Assembly: GCF_001421535.1 (NCBI RefSeq) | Contig: NZ_LMKN01000001.1 | Location: 62,001 to 126,000 of the forward strand | Length of the DNA: 64,000 nt | Direction of reading: 5' to 3' | Source of the DNA: Sphingomonas sp. Leaf20 | GTDB lineage: Bacteria; Pseudomonadota; Alphaproteobacteria; Sphingomonadales; Sphingomonadaceae | Part shown: piece by piece, positions 41,749 to 50,189 of the stretch | How positions within the stretch are numbered: position 1 is the first letter of the stretch | Layout of the letters: every line of letters starts with the position of its first letter | Translations under genes and position numbers: made by a program | Notes under the pieces: generated by a model | Told to the model about the DNA's origin: nothing | The model's database searches: none | The model's input: the letters and a program-made list of their open reading frames with translations, nothing else

Positions 41749-44444
41749 CAGAACTGCGCCCGCACGCCGAACAGGATCGTGCGGCCGTAATTGTTGATCT
41801 CGCCGAACTGAATCTCCCTTTCATTGTAGCTGTAGCTATTGGCATTGGCGATGTTGATCGCCTCGACGCTGAAGGTCAGATCGTCCGTGGCGCGCACCGA
41901 GATATTGCCGTCGAGCGATCCGAACGCCGCGACATAGGTCGGCACCTGCGTGGTGCTGCCGATCCCCGCCAGATATTTGTCGCGCCAGGTATAGGAGAGC
42001 CGCGCCGCCAGCGGCCCCTTGTCGTAGAAGCCGACGACGTTGAAGCTGTTCTTCGACAGGCCGATCAGCTGGTCCTTGATCGGGCGCGCGCCGGCGGTGT
42101 AGCTCGCCTCGACCGAGGTGTGCGTGTAGGATGCCTGGACGCCCAGCCCGTCGAACGGCGCGGGCAGGAAGGTGAACACCTGGTTATAGGCGGCTTCTGC
42201 GCCATAGACCTTCGCGCTGCCGCCATTGACCTGCGTGCTGAGCAGCACTGTGCCGCGACCCGGGATCTCGACGTTGATGTTCTGCGCGGTGATGTAATCG
42301 TCCATCGCCTTGTAGAACAGCGCACCGGTCAACGAGCCGGACCGGTTGAAATACCATTCGAGCGATCCGTCGAACTGGGTCGCGAGGAACGGCTGCAGCG
42401 CGGGATTGCCACCGCTCGCGGTCGGCTGGTCGGTAGACACGCTGATCTGCGGCGCGCTCTGCGTCACGTTCGGGCGCGTCAGCACCCGGCTGGCGGCGAG
42501 ACGCCCGACCAGATCGCGCGTCAGCTCGGCGCGCAGGTTGAAGCTCGGCAACCAGTTGCTGAACGTCTGCGGGAAGCTAGCCGGTGTCGCCACGCTGCCG
42601 GTGGTCAGCGTGCCGCTCGCCACCTGGTCGGTGTGGACATAGCGGACGCCGACATTGCCGCTGACCGCGACGCTGCCGAGCGGGAAGGCATAGTCGGCAC
42701 GGACATAGCCGCCCGCGGTCTTCTCCGTCACGACATAGGAGGCGCGCAGATCCCCCGGCGACAGCGGGCTGTTGGCGATCGCGGCGGTGAACAGCTTGTC
42801 GTAGAAGACGCTCGTGATCGGCACGAGCCAGGTGCGCGGGATGTTGCCGCCGACGCCGGACAGGAAATCGTCGAACGGCAGCTCTTCGAAGCCGTTCGGT
42901 GCAAAGCCGGTCAGCGACGTGTTGGCCGCGGGGTTCACGGTGAAATCGCGACGGCGGTAATCGCGCTTGCGCCAGTGATATTCGCCGCCCGCCGCGAGCC
43001 TGGTGATAAGACCGTCCATCTCGTGATCGACGTCGAGCCGTCCGTAGGTGTCCCAGTCCTTGCTGTTCTTCGGCGCGATGTTGAACGGGTAGAGCGTATA
43101 GTTGGCGGGATCGAGCACGTTGACCGGAGTGGAGAGCGACGGCGCCACCTTGTACCCGCCTGACGAGTCATAGCTGAGCGGCGCGAAGAACTGGATGCGG
43201 CTGCGCACCGTGCCCTCGGCGTAGCTCGGGTGATAGCTGTGCGCGAACGACCAGTTGGCGTTGGCGACGACATGCCAGCCCTCGGGGGTCCAGGCCTGTT
43301 TCAGCCCGACCGTGATCAGGTCGTGGCGGTTGAGGCTGTATTCGCGCGTGCCCATGAACCGCACGTCGTTGATCGTCGCCGCAATCACGGCATTGCCGTC
43401 GAGCTTGACCGATCCGGGCACCAGGACGGGCCGGTGACCCGCGACGCTGGCGTCGTCGGGATAGATGTCGAGCCCATATTCGTCATAGGCGATGTCGAGC
43501 CGCGTCGCGAGCACGTCGAGCGTTGTTTCCAGCTCGGCGCTCGGCTTCCACTGTGCCGAGATCAGCCCCGACAGGCGCTTGCGATCCTCGGTCTCGACGG
43601 TCGGCCGCGTGCGCCCCGGCGTATAGAAACCGGCGCCGAGCGCGGAGGCGAATTTGTCGAGATACCAGCCGGTATTGTACGACCGGTCGTTGCGCACCTG
43701 CTTGCCCCAATATTGCGCGGCGGCAAGGATCCCGAAGGTCCCGTCCTCGGTCGTCGCGCTCGTCAGCGCGGTCGCGTTCGGTTTCACCTTGTCGGTCAGC
43801 GTTGTGTAGGTGCCGCGCAGGTTGACCGTGGTCTTCGTGCCGACGTCGAGCGGACGGAACGTCTTCACGTCGATATTGCCGCCCAGCGCGCCCTCGGTCA
43901 TGTCCGGGGTCGGCGTCTTGACCACGTCGATCTGCGACACGAATTCGGCGGGCAACATCTCGAACCGGAACTGTCGCCCGTTCGCGCCGCCATTCTCGAT
44001 CAGGTCGTTGATCGCCACCGGGCGGCCGTTGAGCAGCGTGCTCTGGAACTGCGGACCAAGCCCGCGGACGCTGACGTACAGCCCCTCGCCGCGCGGGCGG
44101 GTGATCGTGACGCCGGGAACGAGCTGGAGCGCTTCGGCCACGTTCTGCGCGGGAAACTTGCCGATGTCGGTGGCGTTGATCGCGTCCACGCCGTAGCCGG
44201 CCTGCCGCTTCGTCTCGGTCGCGGCGGCAAGGCTTTGCGCGTAGGAGCCGGCGATGACGATATCCCCCGCGGCATCGGCGTCGGGATCGGCGGTCCCCGG
44301 GGTCGGTGTCGGCGCAGGCGTCGGCGACTGGCCGGCCGTGCCGGGCGTGCGCGCGTCGATCTGCGCACGGGCCGGCTGCGCGGCACCCAGAGCAGCAAGC
44401 GTAAGCGGCAGCGTCGCCCAGAGCAGGCGTGAATCATGCAACAT
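41748..44444 (-). CDS. TonB-dependent outer-membrane receptor (inositol-phosphate operon)
   Basis: This 898-aa protein has a signal peptide (about residues 1-28), a low-complexity Pro/Thr linker, then a plug domain (about residues 70-190: KRQAGYGVDAINATDIGKFPAQNVAEALQ and VRGLGPQFQSTLLNGRPV) and a 22-strand barrel ending RTILFGVRAQF, with terminal Phe. The 'AxNVxEALQLVPGV' plug is typical of carbohydrate-type receptors of the CUT/Caulobacter class. Gene context (PI-PLC-like enzyme and phytase-like phosphatase through ATGA overlaps) suggests a phosphorylated inositol or its glycerophosphoester as ligand. The 44445-44643 gap contains its probable promoter. Confidence 0.9.
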   Translation of the reverse strand: MLHDSRLLWATLPLTLAALGAAQPARAQIDARTPGTAGQSPTPAPTPTPGTADPDADAAGDIVIAGSYAQSLAAATETKRQAGYGVDAINATDIGKFPAQNVAEALQLVPGVTITRPRGEGLYVSVRGLGPQFQSTLLNGRPVAINDLIENGGANGRQFRFEMLPAEFVSQIDVVKTPTPDMTEGALGGNIDVKTFRPLDVGTKTTVNLRGTYTTLTDKVKPNATALTSATTEDGTFGILAAAQYWGKQVRNDRSYNTGWYLDKFASALGAGFYTPGRTRPTVETEDRKRLSGLISAQWKPSAELETTLDVLATRLDIAYDEYGLDIYPDDASVAGHRPVLVPGSVKLDGNAVIAATINDVRFMGTREYSLNRHDLITVGLKQAWTPEGWHVVANANWSFAHSYHPSYAEGTVRSRIQFFAPLSYDSSGGYKVAPSLSTPVNVLDPANYTLYPFNIAPKNSKDWDTYGRLDVDHEMDGLITRLAAGGEYHWRKRDYRRRDFTVNPAANTSLTGFAPNGFEELPFDDFLSGVGGNIPRTWLVPITSVFYDKLFTAAIANSPLSPGDLRASYVVTEKTAGGYVRADYAFPLGSVAVSGNVGVRYVHTDQVASGTLTTGSVATPASFPQTFSNWLPSFNLRAELTRDLVGRLAASRVLTRPNVTQSAPQISVSTDQPTASGGNPALQPFLATQFDGSLEWYFNRSGSLTGALFYKAMDDYITAQNINVEIPGRGTVLLSTQVNGGSAKVYGAEAAYNQVFTFLPAPFDGLGVQASYTHTSVEASYTAGARPIKDQLIGLSKNSFNVVGFYDKGPLAARLSYTWRDKYLAGIGSTTQVPTYVAAFGSLDGNISVRATDDLTFSVEAINIANANSYSYNEREIQFGEINNYGRTILFGVRAQF

Positions 44445-44643
44445 GTCGTGTGTCCCCCCTCCGAGCCAACCGGCCCGGACGAGCGGGGATTAGAGAGCGC
44501 CTGTTGCAGTTTGGCGGCCTCGCCGTGTCGTCGTCATGACCTGCGCGCGTCAGATTTGTTGCTGCACTCCTCGCACTCGCGATTTTGGTCGCGCGTGCAT
44601 CGGCAGTGCGGGACCGCGACGCGCGCGATCGCTCACGCCCCCC

Positions 44644-47004
44644 TCATAATCCGCGGGTCACGCGGATGCCGACGGTTCGCGGCGGGCCGACGAGATACGA
44701 GAAATAGCTGGTTGCGGTGGTGTTGCCCGGCGACGTCGTGAATTCCTGCCCGAACACCGGAACGGCGTCGAACAGGTTGGTGACGAACAGGTCGACGCCA
44801 AGCCCCTCGCGCATCCGCAGACCGGCAGACACATCGACCAGCGTATAGGCCGGACGCGGCAGCACTTCGCCTTCCCCGAACCCGCTGTTCGACGCGCCGA
44901 CATGACGCGCTGCGGCAAACAGGCTGGCAGTCACGCCCGCCGTGAGCGCGACCGCATATTCGCTGCGCGCGTTCCACGCCCAGCGCGGCACATCGAGCAC
45001 GCGCGATCCTGCGGGCAGGATCAGGTTGGGGACGTCGTTCCGGTAGGTCGCGTCGGTGAAGGACCCACCCGCGTGAAGATCGAGCCCGCGGATCGGCGAC
45101 GCTGACAGCTCGAGCTCTCCGCCCCGGCTGCGGACACGACCGGCGTTGACGGTGAAGGAAATCGTCGTCGCGTCGTTGATCCCGCACGCGGTCTGGAACG
45201 CCTGCTGATACGCCTTCCAGTCGATCGCATAGGCAGCCCCGTTGATCCGCAGACGGCCATCCCACAGGCTGGTCTTGGCGCCGATCTCGTAATTGTCGGT
45301 CCGGTCGCTGTCATAGGGTGGCGGGACGTCGGGAATGCCCGCCACGCGACGTTCCGCGGGGGAGCAGATAGCGTCGGTCACGGGGGCGTTGACGCCGCCG
45401 GTGCGGAACCCCTGCGAATAGCTCGCGTAGACCATGGCCTCGCGGCTCGGCGCATAGCTCAGCGAGACTCGCGTTGTGACGCCGTTCTCGCGGTTGCGCT
45501 CGTCATAGTCGTAGGCGAGATCGCCCGCGGCGACGCCACCGATGCCGTACCGCCGGCTCGCCTCGCGCTGGCGATAGGCAAAGACCCGCGCGCCCGCGGC
45601 GACCTTGACGCGTGGCACGACCGCATAGGTCAGCTCGCCGAACGCCGCGATCTCTCGCTCACGAAAGCGCACCGTGGCGTCCTGGATGACGGCCGGGCTG
45701 CTCGCGCCGAGCGGCAGCGGCGCGGGCACGCCGAACAGGTCGGCGACGGTGATCGTGCGCCCGGACTCCTGGCGCAGCCCGCGGTAGAAGCCGCCGAGGA
45801 CATATTGCAGCGGGCCGGCGCCGTCGGACACCGCGCGCACCTCCTGCGTGAACTGTTTCGTCCGACCGAAATCCACGAGCGGCGTCGGGTACAGCTTGCC
45901 GCCGGGCCCCGCCCCGACGATGTCCTCTACGATCGGCGAGTCGAACGCGGTCACGTCGAACGAGAGCCGGTTGCGGCGGTCGAGCCAGGACGAACTGGAC
46001 GACAGCGTGAACCCGCCAAGCGCGTCGAACCGGCGCTCGACCAGAAGCGTGCCGATGGCGAACCTGTCCTTGGCGAACGTGTCCGCGTACCGCGCCTTGA
46101 GCCGGGCCCGCTTGCCGAAGGTCACGTCGCTGTGCGGCCGATCCGCGTTGCTGTAGCCGTCCTGCCAGATCAGCGATGGCGTGATCGTCAGGCTCGGCGT
46201 CGCGTCCCACCGCAGCGTAGCGCGAACCGTGGCCGTCCGCGTCCAGTTGACGTCCTTGCGGACCGCCGACGTTCCGGCGTTTTCGGTCAGGTTGCCGGTG
46301 GTTGGTCGCAGATCGTCGATCCATCCCCCCTGCCGGACGAACCCGCCCGAGATGCGCAGCGCCAGCGCATCGGCGACAATCGGCAGGTTGAGCATCGCTC
46401 TGGCGTCCCAGCTCGTGCCGCCGTCCTTGACCGTCGCGATGCCCGCCTGTCCCTGCGCAGCGATGGCCGTGGCGTCAGGCGGGTTCGTGACGATGCGGAC
46501 GAGGCCGCCCATCGTCGACGATCCGAACAGCACGCCCTGCGGCCCGCGCAGGACCTCGACGCGCGCGATGTCGAACAGCTGCGGGTCGGGTTGCGAAAAG
46601 CCGCGCAGCGCGCGCGTCTGGAGCGGGGTCTCGTCGAGATAGACCCCCGTGGTCGGCGACTGGACGAAGCCCACCCCGCCGACACCGCGGATGATGTATT
46701 GCGCATTGCCGACACCCGTCGTCGCGAACGCCACGCCCGGCACCGAGTCCGCGACGCGCGAGAAATCCTGCGCATCGAGGCGGCGCAGCAGGTCGGCAGA
46801 CAGGATGGTAACGCTGGCGGCCACGTCCTGAAGCGCCTGCGGACGCTTGAGCGCGGTGACGATGATGTCGGGTGTTTCGAGTATGGCTGGCTGCGGCGCG
46901 GCCGCGACCCTGGCTTTGGATATGTCGGCCTGCTGCGCGAACGCGGATGTCGAGAGCAGCAGGCTTGAGACGGCGATCCCCGCCGACGAGGGAAATCGGA
47001 TCAT
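44644..47004 (-). CDS. TonB-dependent outer-membrane receptor (peroxidase operon)
   Basis: This 786-aa receptor has a signal peptide (about residues 1-23), a plug with PDIIVTALKRPQALQDVAASVTIL, and YIIRGVGG then VEVLRGPQGVLFGSSTMGGLVRIVT. The barrel ends GIRVTRGL, with no terminal aromatic residue. The plug is of the CirA/FecA-like class common in sphingomonads, many of which take up aromatic compounds, siderophores or heme. It lies 92 nt downstream of the HlyD-like adaptor on the same strand, so it may be the fourth gene of the peroxidase/type I secretion operon. The ligand is unknown. Confidence 0.88.
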   Translation of the reverse strand: MIRFPSSAGIAVSSLLLSTSAFAQQADISKARVAAAPQPAILETPDIIVTALKRPQALQDVAASVTILSADLLRRLDAQDFSRVADSVPGVAFATTGVGNAQYIIRGVGGVGFVQSPTTGVYLDETPLQTRALRGFSQPDPQLFDIARVEVLRGPQGVLFGSSTMGGLVRIVTNPPDATAIAAQGQAGIATVKDGGTSWDARAMLNLPIVADALALRISGGFVRQGGWIDDLRPTTGNLTENAGTSAVRKDVNWTRTATVRATLRWDATPSLTITPSLIWQDGYSNADRPHSDVTFGKRARLKARYADTFAKDRFAIGTLLVERRFDALGGFTLSSSSSWLDRRNRLSFDVTAFDSPIVEDIVGAGPGGKLYPTPLVDFGRTKQFTQEVRAVSDGAGPLQYVLGGFYRGLRQESGRTITVADLFGVPAPLPLGASSPAVIQDATVRFREREIAAFGELTYAVVPRVKVAAGARVFAYRQREASRRYGIGGVAAGDLAYDYDERNRENGVTTRVSLSYAPSREAMVYASYSQGFRTGGVNAPVTDAICSPAERRVAGIPDVPPPYDSDRTDNYEIGAKTSLWDGRLRINGAAYAIDWKAYQQAFQTACGINDATTISFTVNAGRVRSRGGELELSASPIRGLDLHAGGSFTDATYRNDVPNLILPAGSRVLDVPRWAWNARSEYAVALTAGVTASLFAAARHVGASNSGFGEGEVLPRPAYTLVDVSAGLRMREGLGVDLFVTNLFDAVPVFGQEFTTSPGNTTATSYFSYLVGPPRTVGIRVTRGL

Positions 47005-47096
47005 GGATATGCCCTTGCCCCTTTCGTGAAAGCGAACCGGCGTCGACGAGGATCGCGACCCGCGGTGTCGCCCGACCGGGCTGCCGTCGTCCAGTC

Positions 47097-48410
47097 TCAG
47101 GCCTCCCTGCCCGCTGTCCAGATCCCGTCTATCACCGGGCCCAGCAGGTAATCGAGCGCCGATCGCCTTTTCAGCGGGATGAGGATCTCCGCGGGCATCC
47201 CCGGCTTCAGGGCGCCTTTACCCTTGAGCACCGTCAGCAACCGGTCGCTGTGCGCGAGCAGCGACGCCTCGGCGCGGTAATAGCGGTTGCCGGTGCGTTC
47301 CTCGGTGAAGCTGTCCGCCGACACCGACTCGATGCGCGCATCGAGGACGGGCATCGTGCGGTCGTGAAAGCCCGAAAAGCGGACCTGCGTCGTCTGCCCC
47401 GCGTGAAGATCGTCGGCGTCGTCGGGGGATACCTGCACCTCGACGACAAGCTGGCGCTGCTGCGGGACGATTTCCATCAGCATCTGCCCGGGCGACACGA
47501 CACCGCCCACGGTGAACACCGACAGGCCGACGATCGTACCCGTCACCGGTGCGCGGACCAGCGACCGCGCAAGCTGCTCACGCGCGGCGAGCAGCTTCGG
47601 GCGGAGCTCGTTCATCCGTACGAGCAGGTCGCGAAGGCTGCCTTCGACTTCCTCGCGCTGCCGGCGATCGACCCCTGCCGCGGACAATTGCGCTTCGCCG
47701 ATCGAATCGCGGGTCTGAAGGATCTGCGCGCCGAGCGCGCCGCGTTCGCCATCGAGCGCCGCCTGATCGCGTTCGAGCGCGCGGATCCGGTTGACGGACG
47801 CATAGCCCTTTTGCGCGATGATCCGCATGCCCTCCAGCTCGTCGGTCAGCAGCGAATGTTGCCGGCGGTTCGAGTCGATCTGCTGCGTGAACCCGCCAAT
47901 CTGTTCCTGATTGGCATGCGCGCGCTGCATCCAGACCGCCTTCTCGGTCTGCGCCGTGCGCAGCCGCGCGGTCAGGAGCAGCCGCTGTCCGCGCAGCGCA
48001 TCGTCGGCGAGGATGCGGTCGGCGGCGGGCAGATCGCGAAACTCGACCGGTTCAACGATGACGCGGCGCGCCTCGCGCTCGGCATGCAGCCGCTCGCGCT
48101 GCGCGTAGAGCATCAGCAATTCGGAGGTCATCCCGCGTTCGAGCGCGTGTAGGTCGGCGGACGATATCTCGAGCAGCACCTGCCCGCGGACGACCCTGGC
48201 GCCCTCGCGAACATGCAAGGCGGTGACCACGCCGCCGTCGCGGTTCTGGACCGCCTGCCGCTTGCCCGAAACCATCACCGTGCCGTGCGCATAGACGCCC
48301 GAGTCGAGCGGCACCATGGCGGCGCCTCCTAGCAACCCGATGAAGAACAAGGCGGCGACGCGCAGGCCGAGCCGGATCTCGCTCCGCGGCGTGTGGTCGA
48401 TAGCGGTCAT
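47097..48410 (-). CDS. Type I secretion membrane-fusion protein (HlyD/PrtE family)
   Basis: This 437-aa adaptor has an N-terminal cytoplasmic stretch, one membrane anchor (about residues 15-34, VAALFFIGLLGGAAM), the first lipoyl half (GTVMVSGKRQAVQNRDGGVV), a long coiled-coil hairpin (about 110-290) and the second half (VRAPVTGTIVGLSVFTVGGVV). It closes with the HlyD signature near PGMPAEILIPLKRRSALDYLLGPV. It links the ATPase at 48407 to an outer-membrane TolC-like protein, which is not encoded here. The start overlaps the ATPase stop by 4 nt. Confidence 0.94.
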   Translation of the reverse strand: MTAIDHTPRSEIRLGLRVAALFFIGLLGGAAMVPLDSGVYAHGTVMVSGKRQAVQNRDGGVVTALHVREGARVVRGQVLLEISSADLHALERGMTSELLMLYAQRERLHAEREARRVIVEPVEFRDLPAADRILADDALRGQRLLLTARLRTAQTEKAVWMQRAHANQEQIGGFTQQIDSNRRQHSLLTDELEGMRIIAQKGYASVNRIRALERDQAALDGERGALGAQILQTRDSIGEAQLSAAGVDRRQREEVEGSLRDLLVRMNELRPKLLAAREQLARSLVRAPVTGTIVGLSVFTVGGVVSPGQMLMEIVPQQRQLVVEVQVSPDDADDLHAGQTTQVRFSGFHDRTMPVLDARIESVSADSFTEERTGNRYYRAEASLLAHSDRLLTVLKGKGALKPGMPAEILIPLKRRSALDYLLGPVIDGIWTAGREA

Positions 48411-50164
48411 GCCGTGGCTCCTTTCAATCCGACGACGTTGCCGGAGGTTTCGCCCGCGCGTTTGGCCAGCACCGCCAGCACGTCGTCGGCCGGGCCCTGA
48501 CAGTCGACCGCCCCGTTGCTGAGCACCAGCAGGCGATCGGCGGCAGCCAGCACCCCGGTTCGATGTGCCGCCACGATGACCGTGGCGCCCCGCCGTCGCG
48601 TCGCGTCGAGCGCGCGGATCAGCGCCGCCTCCCCCTCGGCGTCGAGTGCTGCATTGGGTTCGTCAAGGATCAGGATCGCGGGGTCATCGAACAGCGCGCG
48701 GGCGAGCGCGAGGCGCTGACGCTGCCCGGCCGAGAGCGCGACGCCGGCGCGGCCGATCGGGCAGTCATAGCCGCCTGGCAGCGACAGGATCAGCGCGTGA
48801 CATCCCGCCACCTGCGCCGCGGCGATCACGCGGTGATCGAGATCCTCGGCATCCTGTGGATCGGCTGCCGCGAAGCGTGCGATGTTCTGCGCGATCGTTC
48901 CCGACAGGAACGCCGGTTCCTGCGGAACATAGCCGCGGTACGTCGCAAGTCGTTCGGGGTCCCACATGCCCGTGTCGGCCCCGTCGATCATGACCGTGCC
49001 CGTTTCGGGGGTGATCCCCCCCGCCAGGACGCGGATCAGCGTGCTCTTCCCGGCACCCGACGCGCCGACGACCCCGAGCATCTGGCCGGGCTCGACATCG
49101 AAGCTGATGCCTTTGAGGAGCACGCTCGATCCATCGGGGCTGCGGACCACGATCTTCCGCGCCGAGACGCGACCCTCGGGCGCGGGCAGCGCGGTCGCGA
49201 CCGACGCGACATTCGTGTCGTCGAGCAGCCGCTTCAGCGACGCGATGGCTTCGCTCGCGTTCTGCAGGTTGGCCCAGCCGCCGATCAGCATCTCGATCGG
49301 CTGGAGCGCGCGGCTCAACAGCACCGACGCGGCGATGATCGCACCGACCGAGATCTGCCGCTCGATCGCGAGCATCGCCGCCACGCCGAGCGCCAGCGAC
49401 TGCAGCAGCAACCGCATGAACTTGGCGATCGCGGCGAAGCGGACCGTGGCCATCTGCGCGCTGGCGCCTGCCGCCTGGCCCTGCGCGCGCTCGCTAATCT
49501 GGCGATCGACCATCGCGGCCCCCATGCCGAGCGCGCGAATGAGCTCGGCATGCTGCGCGATCTCTTCCTGCACGATCGCCGATCGCGTCGCAGCACGATG
49601 CGCCGTTCGCGTGAGCCGGCGCGTCGCCCGGTCGGAGAACACGGTCAGCAGGACGAGGATCGCACCGGCACAGACGACGAAGAGGCCGAGCAGCGGATGG
49701 ATGAGAACCGCCGCGATCACGTAGATCGGCGTCCAGGGTGCGTCGAACAGGCCGATGAGCGTCGGCGCGGTGATGACGAGGCGTACCGTATCGAACTCCC
49801 GCATCGCCTGCGCGGAGGACGGGTCGCCACGCCCGCCCTGCCCCTTCGCGATCAGCCGCGCCAGGATCGTCCGCGCGAGACGGTCGTCGAGCTGGAGCGA
49901 CGCCTTCACCATGAGGCGCGACCGCACCGCCTCGAGCATCGCGATCGTGGCGATCGCCGCCGCCAGTACCAGCGTCAGCGCGAGCAGGGTGACCACGCCG
50001 CCCGTCGGGACGACGCGGTCGTATACCTGCATCATGTACAGCGTGGGGGCGAGGTACAGGATGTTCACCAGCGCGCTGAACAGCAGCGCGGCGATGAAAT
50101 GTCCCCGACACCCCGCCAGGGCCTCGCGCGCCGCCGCCGGCAGCCTGTCACCGAAGTTGCTCAT
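48407..50164 (-). CDS. Type I secretion ATP-binding permease (PrtD family)
   Basis: This 585-aa half-size ABC exporter has six membrane helices (about residues 20-310: LYLAPTLYMMQVYDRVVPTGG, then LFVVCAGAILVLLTVFSD). The nucleotide-binding domain has Walker A GASGAGKST (about residue 368), Q-loop VPQEPAFLSG, signature LSAGQRQRLALARALF (with A for the second G of LSGGQ) and Walker B ILILDEP. It has no N-terminal C39 peptidase, as expected for RTX exporters. The start at 50164 is chosen 25 nt after the peroxidase stop. It should export the RTX peroxidase encoded upstream. Confidence 0.94.
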   Translation of the reverse strand: MSNFGDRLPAAAREALAGCRGHFIAALLFSALVNILYLAPTLYMMQVYDRVVPTGGVVTLLALTLVLAAAIATIAMLEAVRSRLMVKASLQLDDRLARTILARLIAKGQGGRGDPSSAQAMREFDTVRLVITAPTLIGLFDAPWTPIYVIAAVLIHPLLGLFVVCAGAILVLLTVFSDRATRRLTRTAHRAATRSAIVQEEIAQHAELIRALGMGAAMVDRQISERAQGQAAGASAQMATVRFAAIAKFMRLLLQSLALGVAAMLAIERQISVGAIIAASVLLSRALQPIEMLIGGWANLQNASEAIASLKRLLDDTNVASVATALPAPEGRVSARKIVVRSPDGSSVLLKGISFDVEPGQMLGVVGASGAGKSTLIRVLAGGITPETGTVMIDGADTGMWDPERLATYRGYVPQEPAFLSGTIAQNIARFAAADPQDAEDLDHRVIAAAQVAGCHALILSLPGGYDCPIGRAGVALSAGQRQRLALARALFDDPAILILDEPNAALDAEGEAALIRALDATRRRGATVIVAAHRTGVLAAADRLLVLSNGAVDCQGPADDVLAVLAKRAGETSGNVVGLKGATA

Positions 50165-50189
50165 CGTTTCGCTCCCCCGCAACCGCTGC

